Below are positions 52,001 to 64,000 of a stretch of DNA of 64,000 nt, in pieces. Positions within the stretch are counted from its first letter, which is position 1. The number at the start of each line of letters is the position of its first letter. The stretch comes from Ficedula albicollis (taxonomy: Eukaryota > Chordata > Aves > Passeriformes > Muscicapidae). The stretch spans positions 10,480,567-10,544,566 of the forward strand of contig NC_021681.1 in the NCBI RefSeq assembly GCF_000247815.1, read 5' to 3'. A program made the position numbers and the translations under genes. The notes beneath the pieces are model-generated. The model did not search any database. It saw nothing but the letters and a program-made list of their open reading frames with translations, and had not been told where the DNA came from.

Positions 52001-52770
52001 TTGGTTTCATAAGCTTGAGCAGAGAAACTGCACTCTCGCTGTAGGGGGTGGTTGTATGTCCTTAAGCAGCTGTGCAGCAGCATCCTGGATAGTCACTAAC
52101 ACAGGGGGGCAGAAATAAGCAAGTTCCTGCCTCATATATAAAAAGTTCAAAGATTTTTCTTGCTTTCACTTTATTAAGCAAAGTGCAAGCTGGGATATTT
52201 AAGATTTTAATGTGGGAGTGTTTTTCCTCCAGCATAAAAACCAAACCAAAACCACAAACAAAAAACCCAAACAACAAATCTTTATACCCCAACTGCAACA
52301 TGCATCCAAAATGTCTTTTAGCTGCTTGAAGGAGAATTGGCAGCTACCAGTTCTGTGCAGCTCTCTGCAGCTGCTCATCTGCCCCCCAGGCTAAGTGTTC
52401 CCTGCAAGAAGCTGCTGCTGGAAATGCTGAATTATCAGTGGAAGCCTGAAGGCCACTTGCCTGCTCTGCTCTGCAGTGACTGCTGGCATCCCAACCCAGG
52501 GCTTATGGTTCTGCCTTTAGCTATGGAAGCCAAAGGAAGGGAAGGTACTGAGCAGGAATTGATGTGCACCCTGAGTTTCTGTTGAACTCTAGGAGTGATG
52601 GTGATGTGTGATAGCAAGTGGGCAGAGCTGTGGCCTTGATTTAGGAAGATGTGTGTAGGTGACTAAGATAAGGCATAAGCAGCCACAGAAACAGGTTAAT
52701 GCCTGAAGTGATTCTATAAGGAAAATGACAAATACCTTTGATTAATAGCAGTTTGACAGTGAAAACTTTC

Positions 52771-52924
52771 TTTGGTGAGGTCAGTAAAGCTAACTCCTAA
52801 ATGCCCACATTCAAAGTTTGTGTTTCTCAACAGCTGCTGTAACTACATTTGGTGAGGTCAGTAAAGCTAACTCCTAAATGCTCACATTCAAAGTTTGTGT
52901 TTCTCTACAGCTGCTGTAACTACA
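52771..52924. repeat. Tandem duplication, 77-bp unit x2
   Basis: TTTGGTGAGGTCAGTAAAGC begins at 52771 and 52848. Each copy ends GCTGTAACTACA. Two substitutions separate them (GCCCAC versus GCTCAC, CTCAAC versus CTCTAC). Confidence 0.95.
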
Positions 52925-53489
52925 TCTCAATTAAAAGTTGCCTAAATATTGTGTAGTGGGTATAATGAGCTGAAGGTGTATGATGACAAATAATCTGTCC
53001 CATGGCTTCCCAGATGCATTTTTTTTTCCCCACAGGGTTTCTTGGTGAAGACAGGAATGACTGAATAAACTATTTGCTGTTCTGGTCACCCTTCCTGGAG
53101 TCCTGTGATCCTTACTCACAGGGAGAAAGCTTACAATTAAAGCTTTAGCAAAGAAAGGGTAACCTCGATTAAAAAATAGCAAATAACTGTCAGCAGTGAG
53201 CCTCAGGAGATAGAAGATGAAAGAGAGAATGGTAGTTCCTGGTGTAGGGACATCTGACCTGCTCTGGGAAGAGAGTCACTCTTCAGGAAGATGAAAGAGG
53301 TTCCTTGCTCACATGAACAAGATTAGCCTTGGCCTTGCTACAGAAATAGGCAATTCTATCTGGGTTAATAGGCCTATAGCAGAGGTGAAGAGATGGCCAG
53401 ATGGCAGAGCTCTGGAATGGAGCAGGACTGGTTTCCTCAGTTCCTAAACACAGCGACAAAAAGCTTGGCAATAATCATGGAGTTGGAAG

Positions 53490-53735
53490 ATGGCTGTAAG
53501 GTTACGAGGGGGTAAATTTGTAACAATGAGAACAAGACTATAGGCAAGGAAAGCAGCAGCTTGTCCAATTCTTGATACCTTTAAGACTATCTTGTTGGAA
53601 TGTCGGTTTATCTTGGGGTTAAGATTTCATTGTACCCAATTTTTGTGGAGTGTGAAATATAAGGTGTTGTATCAGATAACCTAAAAGTCCCTCTTGCCTT
53701 GAAGTCTGCATCCCTCTCTCTTTCAGATTGTGATT
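53490..53735 (+). mobile_element. LTR-like fragment, weak
   Basis: The segment has an ATATAAGG box at about 53660, and CTTGAAGTCTGCATCCC follows about 40 bases later, reminiscent of the U3-R-U5 part of a retroviral LTR. No ends or duplicated target site were found, so this is only a suggestion. Confidence 0.2.
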
Positions 53736-54323
53736 TACCATAAAATACTAAAGTTATTATAATCTCTTTGTTATTCATAGTGTAAAAACTGCATTTAAAA
53801 ATTACTTGCCATGATTAACAACAAAAAATACAAAGCTAAATCCTTTTCATTTCACTCTGAAATGCTAAGGAAAAATTGGGAAGGGCTATTTCTAGATCAG
53901 GCAATTCAGATCAAAGTGCAAAAGAATTATTAAGCTTTGGTCAGTAAATATTTATTGGTATGAAACACTATTCAATCCACTCAGTCTCTCTAAGAGATTG
54001 CTTTAAAGCTTTTTGTTTCCTTCTAGTAAATAGAAGCAATTTCTTCTCGAAGTAATTATCACCCACTCAGGTGCCATTGTCTCTCCCTCCCTCTAGTTCC
54101 TCTTGTGTGTTTAGGTAGTTATACATCGTTTCACCATCTTTCTTTTAAGGTTGTGCGTTCTTCAAACTTCATCGGTTTTTGCGACTCATTTAGACATTGC
54201 ACTGGGAGCAACTAAACTAAAACGAATTGTAGTAATTGACAACGTACGGTTTTTATCTATGATAGCCTTAAATTGTACAGTTTCTATAATACTTCTGTCT
54301 GCCTGCTACTATCAAAATGCAAT

Positions 54324-54398
54324 TTACTTGTGATTGTTGCAAATTACGCTTAACCACATCTTGCATCTCCGGTAGGCTCCTGCTACCCGCGCATCCAT
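54324..54398 (-). CDS. Candidate SPHKAP first coding exon (unproven)
   Basis: An ATG with a good context (GGAAATGG) at 54398 opens 24 codons beginning MDARVAGAY. A GTAAAT donor would leave the coding part 54328-54398 in phase 2, which is the phase needed by the exon at 36641. The mammalian protein also begins Met-Asp, but the rest of its 11-residue first exon is not visibly shared. The donor has only fair flanking bases (CACAA before it). Alternatives are the stronger donor at 54602 or a first exon lost in the C run. Confidence 0.22.
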   Translation of the reverse strand: MDARVAGAYRRCKMWLSVICNNHK

Positions 54399-54602
54399 TT
54401 CCGTCTTGCAGGAAGTTTTGCGCTAATCGGTTCTTCACGACCGCTATAAACGCACGTTTGGTGGAGCCAGGACAACAGAACTACAGTCATTTTTAGGTTT
54501 TCTTTTCATCGTGAAACAATCTGATTTACTAGGTAGCGGACACGCGTCGAAGCGATTTAAGCACAACATCCTCAAGGTATCATTAAGCACTAATTAACTT
54601 AC

Positions 54603-54770
54603 CGACTCTCTCGAGATGCTACGGCATGAAAACCAGCTGTCACATTTAGATGACCGTGTCTATTTTTCCTTTCTATGGTAAGAAAAGCCCTCTAGCTCCT
54701 GCTTCAGGCGCAGGGGCAGAGCGGCGCGGGTGCCCGGCACCTCCCGGCAGGTGCAGCTCTCGCCCGCCCG
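54603..54770 (-). other. Candidate 5' untranslated exon ending at a strong donor
   Basis: On the minus strand GAGAGTCG is followed at 54602 by GTAAGTTAATTAG, the best donor in the CpG-rich region. Upstream sequence is GC-rich and has only short frames in this direction. If joined to the exon at 36641, translation could begin at the internal ATG of that exon. The 5' limit is hidden by the C run. Confidence 0.3.
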
Positions 54771-56181
<1,411 letters not shown>

Positions 56182-57676
56182 CCGCCTGGCAGGCGGTGCC
56201 CGGCCGGGACATGCGGAGCTGCTCGCCGGAGGGACGCAGGAGGCAGCGGCTGCCGGAGTTCAGGGCGGCTGCAGAAGTTGCGGGCGTTGCGCTCCGGCTG
56301 CGGTGTGGGAGCAGGGACGTGACAGCGAGGTGCTCGTCGGCTCCGGGGAGACACGGGCGATCCTTGCTGAGCTCTCGTTACGAATGTCATCATGTTCTTG
56401 GAGCCCCAGCCCCGTACACCATGTGATTGAAATGACGGGGGTTTCGTTCTGGCTGTCTCAGATGTGACACCCGAGCATTTGCAGAAGGAGCCTTGAGTTA
56501 ACGACTACTTACGCCCTGTTTTGTGCTCATTCAGACTATTCTATTTGGTTCCTTTAAGCAAACTTTTCTTGGTTTGTTTGCTTTTTCTTTTCGGGAAAAT
56601 ACCGAGTGCGTTCAGGCTAGGTCTTTGTCATATTTGCAAAACCGTGCCAGAGAATCTGTGCAGTGCAGATGATTAGCATTGCTCTCTAGTCCTGAAAGGA
56701 GCGATTAGAAGCACTTGAATCCTAAGTGATGGATGCACGGTGCAAAGATTGTTTTGAACCCAGGGTTTGGCAGGAGTCCTTTTGCCTTGGGTGTGAAATT
56801 TGGAGGGCTGGAGACAACTGGTATCACCTTGTAGTTGCTGGCAAGATTCCACTTCTGCTGAGATTTGTTTTCAGTAAGTTTAGTCTCACGGTCAAAGCCC
56901 TGTCCAGTTAGCTGATGAGTATTATGCTTCTGTTAGTTCCGTAGCAAACACTGCTTAACAGGAATTCAGCAGTAAAACCATGGCAAGAACATTTTATACA
57001 AAACTACAAATGCTGCTGAAAGCTTGACTCATATACGGTGATCCCTGCTTAGCGCCCTGTTCAGAGATTTTTTGAGTGAGTTCAAAGACAAAGAGGAAGG
57101 GCAGGGAGCAAAGACAGTAAATCCATGTTTAGACAAGGTTTTGGTTTTTTTCCACAATAAAGATTCAGTGTTTCTCTAAATACATCATTCCTTTGCCTTT
57201 TCTACACCCTGCTATTCCCTTTAGCTGGCACATCATTATGAAATTGTGAAGTTTAGTGAGTTTTGGAAGGACCTGAGGCATGTGGAGAGAATTATTTTAT
57301 ATATTAAATCACGTTTTTGTTCTCTGTTCTAATTTACAGTGCAGAAATTTCTTAACCAACTGGCTAGAGGCATAGTATCGTTTAACTACAGAATCAACAC
57401 TTTTTGTTGTTAAGAAAGGCTACCTGAAACCTGAAGGGTTTGTTCTTGGTGACTTCCCCATAACCAAGAGGAAGAAGTTTCATCTTAAGTTTTAAACATC
57501 TCAGGATTTTGGGCTAAGGATATGGGTTACACCTTCTGCCAACATGTGAAGTGACATAAGAGACAGAAAGGCTAGCAACTACGTCATGGTCACTAAAGTC
57601 AAAGGTGAATCAGAGCAAAGGGAGGTATTGGGATTTAAATGTAAAGTGGAGAAGCCGAGGAAACAGAGACACAACA

Positions 57677-57743
57677 GCCTAGCAGGGGGATTGGACTGGA
57701 CAGTCTCCTGAGGTTTCTTAGCTCCTGATTTCTGTGATACTAC
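57677..57743 (+). mobile_element. Diverged CR1-like 3' end
   Basis: AGCAGGGGGATTGGACTGGA followed by a degenerate tail and TTTCTGTGATACT resembles the end of avian CR1 elements. It is short and diverged. Confidence 0.5.
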
Positions 57744-59070
57744 CTAGGTGTCTCTTAGGCTGCATTTAGGCTACTGATTAAAACCAGTCAATTTGCTTGA
57801 CAGATATGATTTTCACATTCATATGCCTGGGTTTGCAGAACAGCTTCTTCAGTATGGCTAAAATGTTTTGCTTCTGTTGTGAAGGGGAAGGACAGACAGA
57901 TCTTCAGTTAGGGACTGAAAACGTAAATTACCATTTTCTCTCACTGATGTTGTCACTCCAGAAGTTCATAATAGGTTTTCTACTCTCTAATTTCAGACTT
58001 TTTTTCTCTTGGGATTTGACAAAAGGGAAGAGCTCTGAGACAGAAAAAGATAGGAGAGGTTTTTCCCTTGCTAGGTGTGGGACTATATGTTTAGTCTTCC
58101 CTTTATGTTTGATTTTTGTTCCCTGATGTGAAAAGGCTCTGAACCCTCATTTTTCCATCATAGACACTGCTATTCATTGGTCCCTCACTCCAGCAGATAG
58201 CACTGACATCATATCCTTGTAGATGATGTGAAGTCCTCTGATTCTCCCCACATAAATTGATTTCTTCTTTTTTTTTGTTGTTTTTGCATTTGTAAATCTT
58301 TATTTTCTGTTTCTGTCATCCTGAAAAAACTCCAAACCTGGTGCACAGACATACCCTCTTCTATTGCTTCTTTCAGAGCCCTTCTTTGAGCCAGCCATTA
58401 CAACTTGACTTCTTCACAATCTACCAGAATTATCCTTTTCTCAGGTAGCCAGAGCCCCTCTTCACTCAACGCTGATAGTCTTTACTTCTGAGGGACTTAG
58501 CCAAGTACTGCTTTGTGCCTTTGTTCTTACTCCTTGACAATGTTGGCACATAGCCTAAAAAAACCTATTCTTTTTCCTGGAATCCAACTTGACAGAAGAG
58601 AACTGATTACTGTCACACATTGACTTGTTTCAAAGCTGTCACCAGGAGTGTATTTTTCTCTCAGCTTTTAGATATGAATTGGCAACAGGAAGAGAATACT
58701 GTGGCATTTTAGTTAGCTGTCTTTTATGTGTCAGCCTAGGACACTGTTCCCATACTGGATGACAGAAGTTTATGGCCAGAGAATACAATATTCTTATGTT
58801 TTAAGGGTACAGAACATTCCAGTTAAGATTTTGCTGGTTTCAACTTTTATAAAAACCCAAAGGGCTGCTTAAAAATAATTAGTCAGCCCTTCTTTTGGGA
58901 AAAGAAGCAGAAGAAACTGCTGTGCAGCTGCTAGTTTGAACTGACAGAAACTGTGAAACAATAGCACCAAACCTAGCTGACTGTCTCCTAAGAAAATATG
59001 TCAGTCATTCCTGTAAATCAGAGGGAGCCAAACTTACACTGGGACTTTGATTAGACTTCAGCCATTCTCT

Positions 59071-59228
59071 GAGATATTCCAAACCCCGTCTGGACACGGT
59101 CCTGTACAACCTGCTATAGCTGACCCTGCTGTAGCTGACCCTGCTGAGCAGTGGGGTTGGAATAAGTGCTTTCCAGAGGTCTCTTTCAACCCAGAAGATT
59201 CTGTGCTTTGTATGATTCTGTGCTTCAG
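59071..59228 (+). mobile_element. CR1 LINE 3' end (truncated)
   Basis: The order GAGATATTCCAAACCCCG, TCTGGACACGGTCCTGT, CAACCTGCT, GGGGTTGGAATAAGTG, TTCCAGAGGTCTCTTTC and two ATTCTGTG-type octamers at the end is the classic 3' terminus of avian CR1. It is 5' truncated as usual. A 17-bp piece (TAGCTGACCCTGCTG) is tandemly duplicated inside it. It carries no reverse transcriptase coding sequence. Confidence 0.88.
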
Positions 59229-59825
59229 TAGATTCGAAATTTTGTTCACTTGCAGTGAAAAACTCTCCCCAAAACGTTGCTTATGTATGACTCTGTTTGT
59301 ATCAGGAACTTTACAGCTCTGAACTGACCCTGTACGTGGAAGGTATTTTCAGCAAAAGATAGGTCAATGTTGTATGGGACTGGACAAAACAGCATTTTTC
59401 TTTCCACTTCTCTTTGCTTGTACACTTTTCTTTAGCTGCTTTGTACAAAAGTCTGCTAATTAAAAGTACAGAGGTGAAAAGCTTAGCATGTTGCAAAAAC
59501 AGGACCAAAAACCTGTCCTCATTTTGGCATTTTCTGGACACAGGCATAACATTTCAAAAATAAATACAATATTGTCAAATCCTGAGTACAGGGACCATCT
59601 CTCTTACATAATAAAAAAAAAATGATGTAGTTAGGACAAGCAGCACCTAATCCTTTGGACACTAGCATTAATCAACAAGTATTTTAGGATGAACCTCTAT
59701 TTATCCTCCTCACCCATGTTTGCTGTGCAGCTGGTGTGTGCACAGAGGTTACTGTTTTGATGGATATTTAGTTAGTCCTTTGCAACTAAACTATATCCCA
59801 TTTCCAATGACTGTTAAAGGGGTTC

Positions 59826-59955
59826 TGCATGGTTGTCCTGTAGTTACTGAAAAGTTTTTAAAATATAAGCCATCTAACATGGTTTATACTTGTGCATGGT
59901 TGTCCTGTAGTTACTGAAAAGTTTTTAAAATATAAGCCATCTAACATGGTTTACA
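59826..59955. repeat. Tandem duplication, 67-bp unit x2
   Basis: TGCATGGTTGTCCTGTAG begins at 59826 and 59893. Both copies run through CCATCTAACATGGTTTA and are essentially identical. Confidence 0.95.
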
Positions 59956-61780
59956 TTTTTCTACTAGATGTTTGTTTACCAAAATGGATATTACAGTTGG
60001 CTGTATTACCCTGTGTTTGATTATTGTGAATAAGCAATGACCTTGTGCAGTCAGGTTATTGATGAGGTTGCATAATTCTCTTTGTGTTGTTGCTCAATAG
60101 ATTGGTTGAGCACTGACACTGTAGAGGAGCACTTCTCTTACCCAAAACACCAGGGGTATTTTGCTTATAGAATTGCATTGGTTAAATTGTTTGCAGTGAA
60201 GATTAGGTTGTTACTTTTTGTATGTTACTGTTTCAGACAAAGTTTTTTGTCCCGTACCTTGTTTGTTTATTTTGTTTGTTGCTTTGATTTGTTTAAGGTT
60301 TGGAGTTTTTTACAGTTACCAGGTTTTTTTCTGTCATTCAAAGTCCTGTTCCCTTTGAGATGAGTACTTTGGCAGTGTCTAAAGCACCCTAAGTCAATAA
60401 ACAGAATTGAAGAGGTGTCATAATCTGTTGCAACAAGTAAGCAGCATGACTTTAATTTATGGCAGAACTGGCCGACAAGTTTCTTACTGACAATGGCCAA
60501 GTGCTTTAGAGAAAGATAGTCTGGCCAAGACAGTTGTTGAATGTCGTCAAAAAGAGAATGAACAGTTGTTTGTTGCTTCACTCCAGACTGGTGACACGGC
60601 TCCCTCTTTAATAAATGCAGCTCATTGCCATAGGGCGTGGGTGTGAGATGATTTATTTTTCATCTATGTACATATCTGCAACTACAAAGAGAATTTTTTC
60701 TAAGATAACCTCATTTTTTTGAGTTAAAAGGCAAGTTTAAGTATTAAACATACTCTCTCTGTTTGCCTGTCTCTCTCTAGCTCCCAAACCTTCACTCAAT
60801 TTTCAGCCTACCTGCGTCCCTGGATGAGGGAGGAGAAGGGGCTAGGAGATAGCATTTAAATTCTGAAGGATAAATCAAGAATAGTAAGTTGATCACAGAT
60901 TTTTGAAATTTTGAATAGTTGTCACTCTCATTCCAGTAAATTAGAGAGCTCCTATAACTGAGTGCTCCAGCTGACCTCAACTCTATTGTTCCATAAACTG
61001 AGCCATGCAGTTCCTCTAAGGTTGAAAGTAATGCACTCATTTTATTCAGAACTGGGCTAGAAGCTGATAATAATCACCAGCTGGTAGGCAATGAGCCATC
61101 ATGTGGAGCATTAACTGAAATCTTTTAGGCATCTGAAGGTGATGATGCATGTAGACAGAAGGTGACACATTCCCAAACACACTTTCTGAGTTCATCTATG
61201 CTGCCCTGGGTTTTTGATAAAGATGAAAAAAATGCTTTTGGCTTCCCCCATTGTCTGAGCATCCAAACCTAATGTCCCATGAGCTGTGAGAATGTATTGT
61301 ACAATTGCTGTGTGCTTGCTCTTGCCTCTTCCTGCAACTCCAGAGGTTGGTCAGAATACTGCTGCTTCCTTAAAAGGCTGTGGTGATAAGGGTCAGCTCT
61401 GTTTTCAGAATACATGTAGAATTTTTAGATTATTCTAAGTAATTAATGAAAGTGGGATCTGAAGTTCTGAGTCTTCCTGAAAATCACCAGCATTTTTCAT
61501 TGCTAAATTATTTTTGGAAATTTTATCTAAATTCTAGCTGCCATCCTCCAATGTAGTGTTTCCCTCAGGCTTCTTATTTTTGGCTGTTCTCCTGGGTGAA
61601 ATTTTCAAGTGCTGAGAGCAGTTAGATTTTAAATAGGTAGTACATTTTGTATATCCCTAGAAAAAAAAAGCAAAGTCAAAAGACTTACTAAACAGGTCTC
61701 ATAGTAGCTATCAATAACAACTATCAATTGTTCCTTCATGTCAATAAGCAGGTAGAAAAGAAAATATGAAAGAGGTCAAA

Positions 61781-61844
61781 AAAGAGGCTGAAAAATAAAA
61801 TTCAAATACCAAAAAGAGGCTGAAAAATAAAATTCAAATACCAA
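61781..61844. repeat. Tandem duplication, 32-bp unit x2
   Basis: AAAGAGGCTGAAAAATAAAA begins at 61781 and 61813. The copies are identical through AATACCA. Confidence 0.95.
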
Positions 61845-64000
61845 TATAACTGATAATGCAGAATGTTTGATTTGATAGGATTGTCTGTAGCTATAGTGTT
61901 TTGTGCCTTGTAAGATTGCTATTGAAGCATACAAATTGCATAGGTGGTATGAACATACAATTAAAATGTGAAGAAAAAAATAGCACTACTTTTTTGTTAG
62001 ATTTTTCTTCTAAGAGTATACCAACTGCTGTGTGCTAGTTTTCTGTGTGGATTATATATTCATGAGATGCAATGTGAGAAATTTGTCATGCAATATATTT
62101 GAATAAATGACAGGATATGCTGACAATAAAATGCAGGTGTATGAAAAAAACAAGACAGTTACTATTGGTAAAAAAAAAAAAAATCTTCAGTCCTTCAATC
62201 TCATTTTAAACATCTCTGGCTAAACTTGCAAGAGAATAACAAAAAGCTAGCAACCTTTTTACAAACCAGAAGGACTTAAATAAATGTGAAAGTCTGACCT
62301 TTTATGTTTTTCATACTTTAGGCTGCTAAATTACCATGTACAGTTGTTTAAATAGCTGCAGGAGGGGAGACTGTAAACAGATGCCTACAGTCACGTACAA
62401 AAACCTATGGAGTTAAAAGTTTCAAAATTACTGTGAAATCAATTTTCATCACCATAGTAGCTAATGGTATTTCTGGAATCATAAATACCAGTTGTTAAAC
62501 TGAAATGTGTATTTCCACTGTAACAGGTACACAGGCATTTATCATAGTTCAGACCTACTCTCTGTTCTGAGGAAATTTAAATAACGCGACCCCTGCACCC
62601 CTAATCCTCTGTATTTTCTCAGTAGGCTTGTTGAAGTTACATGATAAATTTTTGAGATATCCATGAGACCAGGGTTGCATCAGAGCCTAAATTTGTAAGG
62701 GCTGAAACACTTTTGAATGAAATTTTGTTTGTGGGGAAACTAGGGAAAAGACAGCTAGATAACTAGCAATAAGGCACACTTGGGGAAGATTTCAAGCAGG
62801 CAAAGGCAATTTTATTTCTAGTTCTGAACAGAAAGAGCTCATCTTGATTTGGGGAGAAGATGGGAGTGTTTAGAGCTTGATGACATCCTGAAATAATTTT
62901 CTGATTTATAAGAAAAAAAATTAAAGCTAAGATCCTATAACTGCATGTGAAGGCAGGAATTTCATTCCATAAATCTGTTTTTCACTATATGCTTTTTGAC
63001 TTCTGTCAGTGAATTTGCACTTCAGTGTTTAGGTTATTTACATTTTGATATAGAAAATAAAAATAAAATATAATAAAAATGAAGCAAGCTGCATATACTT
63101 CTGCTATGTGTCTGACATCTAATTCCTAAAAGCACAATTAGCTGGAGTCAGAGAGATGCCTCATTTAAAAAGGTAATTGAAGATTCATCTAGGGAACGGT
63201 ATATTTGAGAAATAAGTGAGTGTTTCATGTGGATATGCAATGCAACTTCACTTGAATTGGATGAATTGCTCATGATTGGAAGAGGAATGGATAAAAAAAA
63301 CCCATTTCTCCTTTTAATGAAAAATTTTGAAGCATATGATTCCCAACCCCAGCTTTTTGCAGGGCTTTTAGAAAACAAGTTGTAATAGTTTGAGAGACAT
63401 TTTGTTCATGATGTATGTTGGGAATTTGTGGAGGACAAAATTCCGAATATTTCTGGCATGGTTAAGCATACCCAGAATGAGAAAACATGCAGTAAATATT
63501 TAATGAGTCCTAGTTTGGTGATGGCTAGGGTTTTCTAGGTCTAATTTTCTATTTTCATATTTTTTATTTGTGGTTGCATTTAAAGCATTAGGAGGGTCTG
63601 CTGTCCTTGCAGACCACAGTAATTAGGAGTTCTCAGAGTCTTAAGAAATTTTGTTTAGATAACAGCTGGAAATCTACAGTCACTGTAAATTACTGTGGGA
63701 ACACAGGATGGTCTTGGGAGTGGCTGGGAAGCCATAAGTAAGGAATGAATTTAGCTACACTGAATGAGTGTACTAATTACACTGATACTACAATATGGGC
63801 TTGCTGACTTTAGGTTCTTGCCAGTACCAGTTTCTGTATGAAACATGAAAAAATTTGAAATTAATTTTGCTAGTTTGAAAAAAAACACAAATACATCCAA
63901 AGCAAACAAAACCCAGCTATATTAGCAGAATAACAGATCACACTTCAATGAGCTCTCCCATGAGATTGTCTTCTCATGCTGCTATAAATGAAAAGTTTGG

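Larger units (their letters stand above)
56501..64000. other. Upstream region without recognised genes
   Basis: This is AT-rich DNA with two CR1 remnants and two small tandem duplications, listed separately. Frames of 60-110 codons here have no recognised domain, no splice support and ordinary composition. In human the neighbour upstream of SPHKAP is PID1, on the same strand, but no PID1 sequence is seen here. Confidence 0.7.

Overview
This is vertebrate, almost certainly avian, nuclear DNA. Support for a bird comes from a CR1 LINE 3' end at about 59.1 kb and fragments resembling avian ERVL sequence and retroviral LTRs. There are no bacterial operons, tRNAs, rRNAs or CRISPR arrays. The only protein-coding gene I can support is the 5' part of SPHKAP (SPHK1-interactor, AKAP-domain containing), a type-I PKA anchoring protein. 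It lies on the minus strand and is broken into exons. The long proline, glycine and tyrosine/isoleucine reading frames elsewhere come from homopolymers and microsatellites and are not genes.

Layout in SPHKAP transcription order, high to low coordinates. A CpG-rich promoter candidate lies at about 54.1-56.5 kb, interrupted by a 1,410-base pure C run. Next comes a very long presumed first intron of 17.7-18 kb, holding a 414-base pure C run, an AT minisatellite and an LTR-like element. Six coding exons follow: 36539-36641, 29851-29961, 10080-10139, 6180-6314, 3375-3630 and the giant exon 1-3095, which runs off the window. All junctions have GT/AG ends and the phases agree across every splice, giving 3,760 nt of open frame. 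The two amphipathic PKA-RI binding helices of SPHKAP are visible in the giant exon. The extreme N-terminal coding exon is not identified with confidence. The C-terminal end of the gene lies outside the window.

The introns and upstream DNA carry many direct tandem duplications with units of 32 to 496 bp. Most copies differ at a few positions. A 793-bp duplication sits on both sides of a 95-base N gap and looks like two haplotypes placed side by side. Two pure C runs, one inside a G-quadruplex-forming sequence and one inside the CpG island, look like gap-filling or sequencing artefacts in GC-difficult DNA.

Upstream of the promoter (56.5-64 kb) I see only diverged CR1 remnants, small duplications and AT-rich unannotated DNA. 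I found no evidence of a new biological system. The most useful observations are the intact SPHKAP architecture, the probable assembly faults around its promoter and the density of local duplications.
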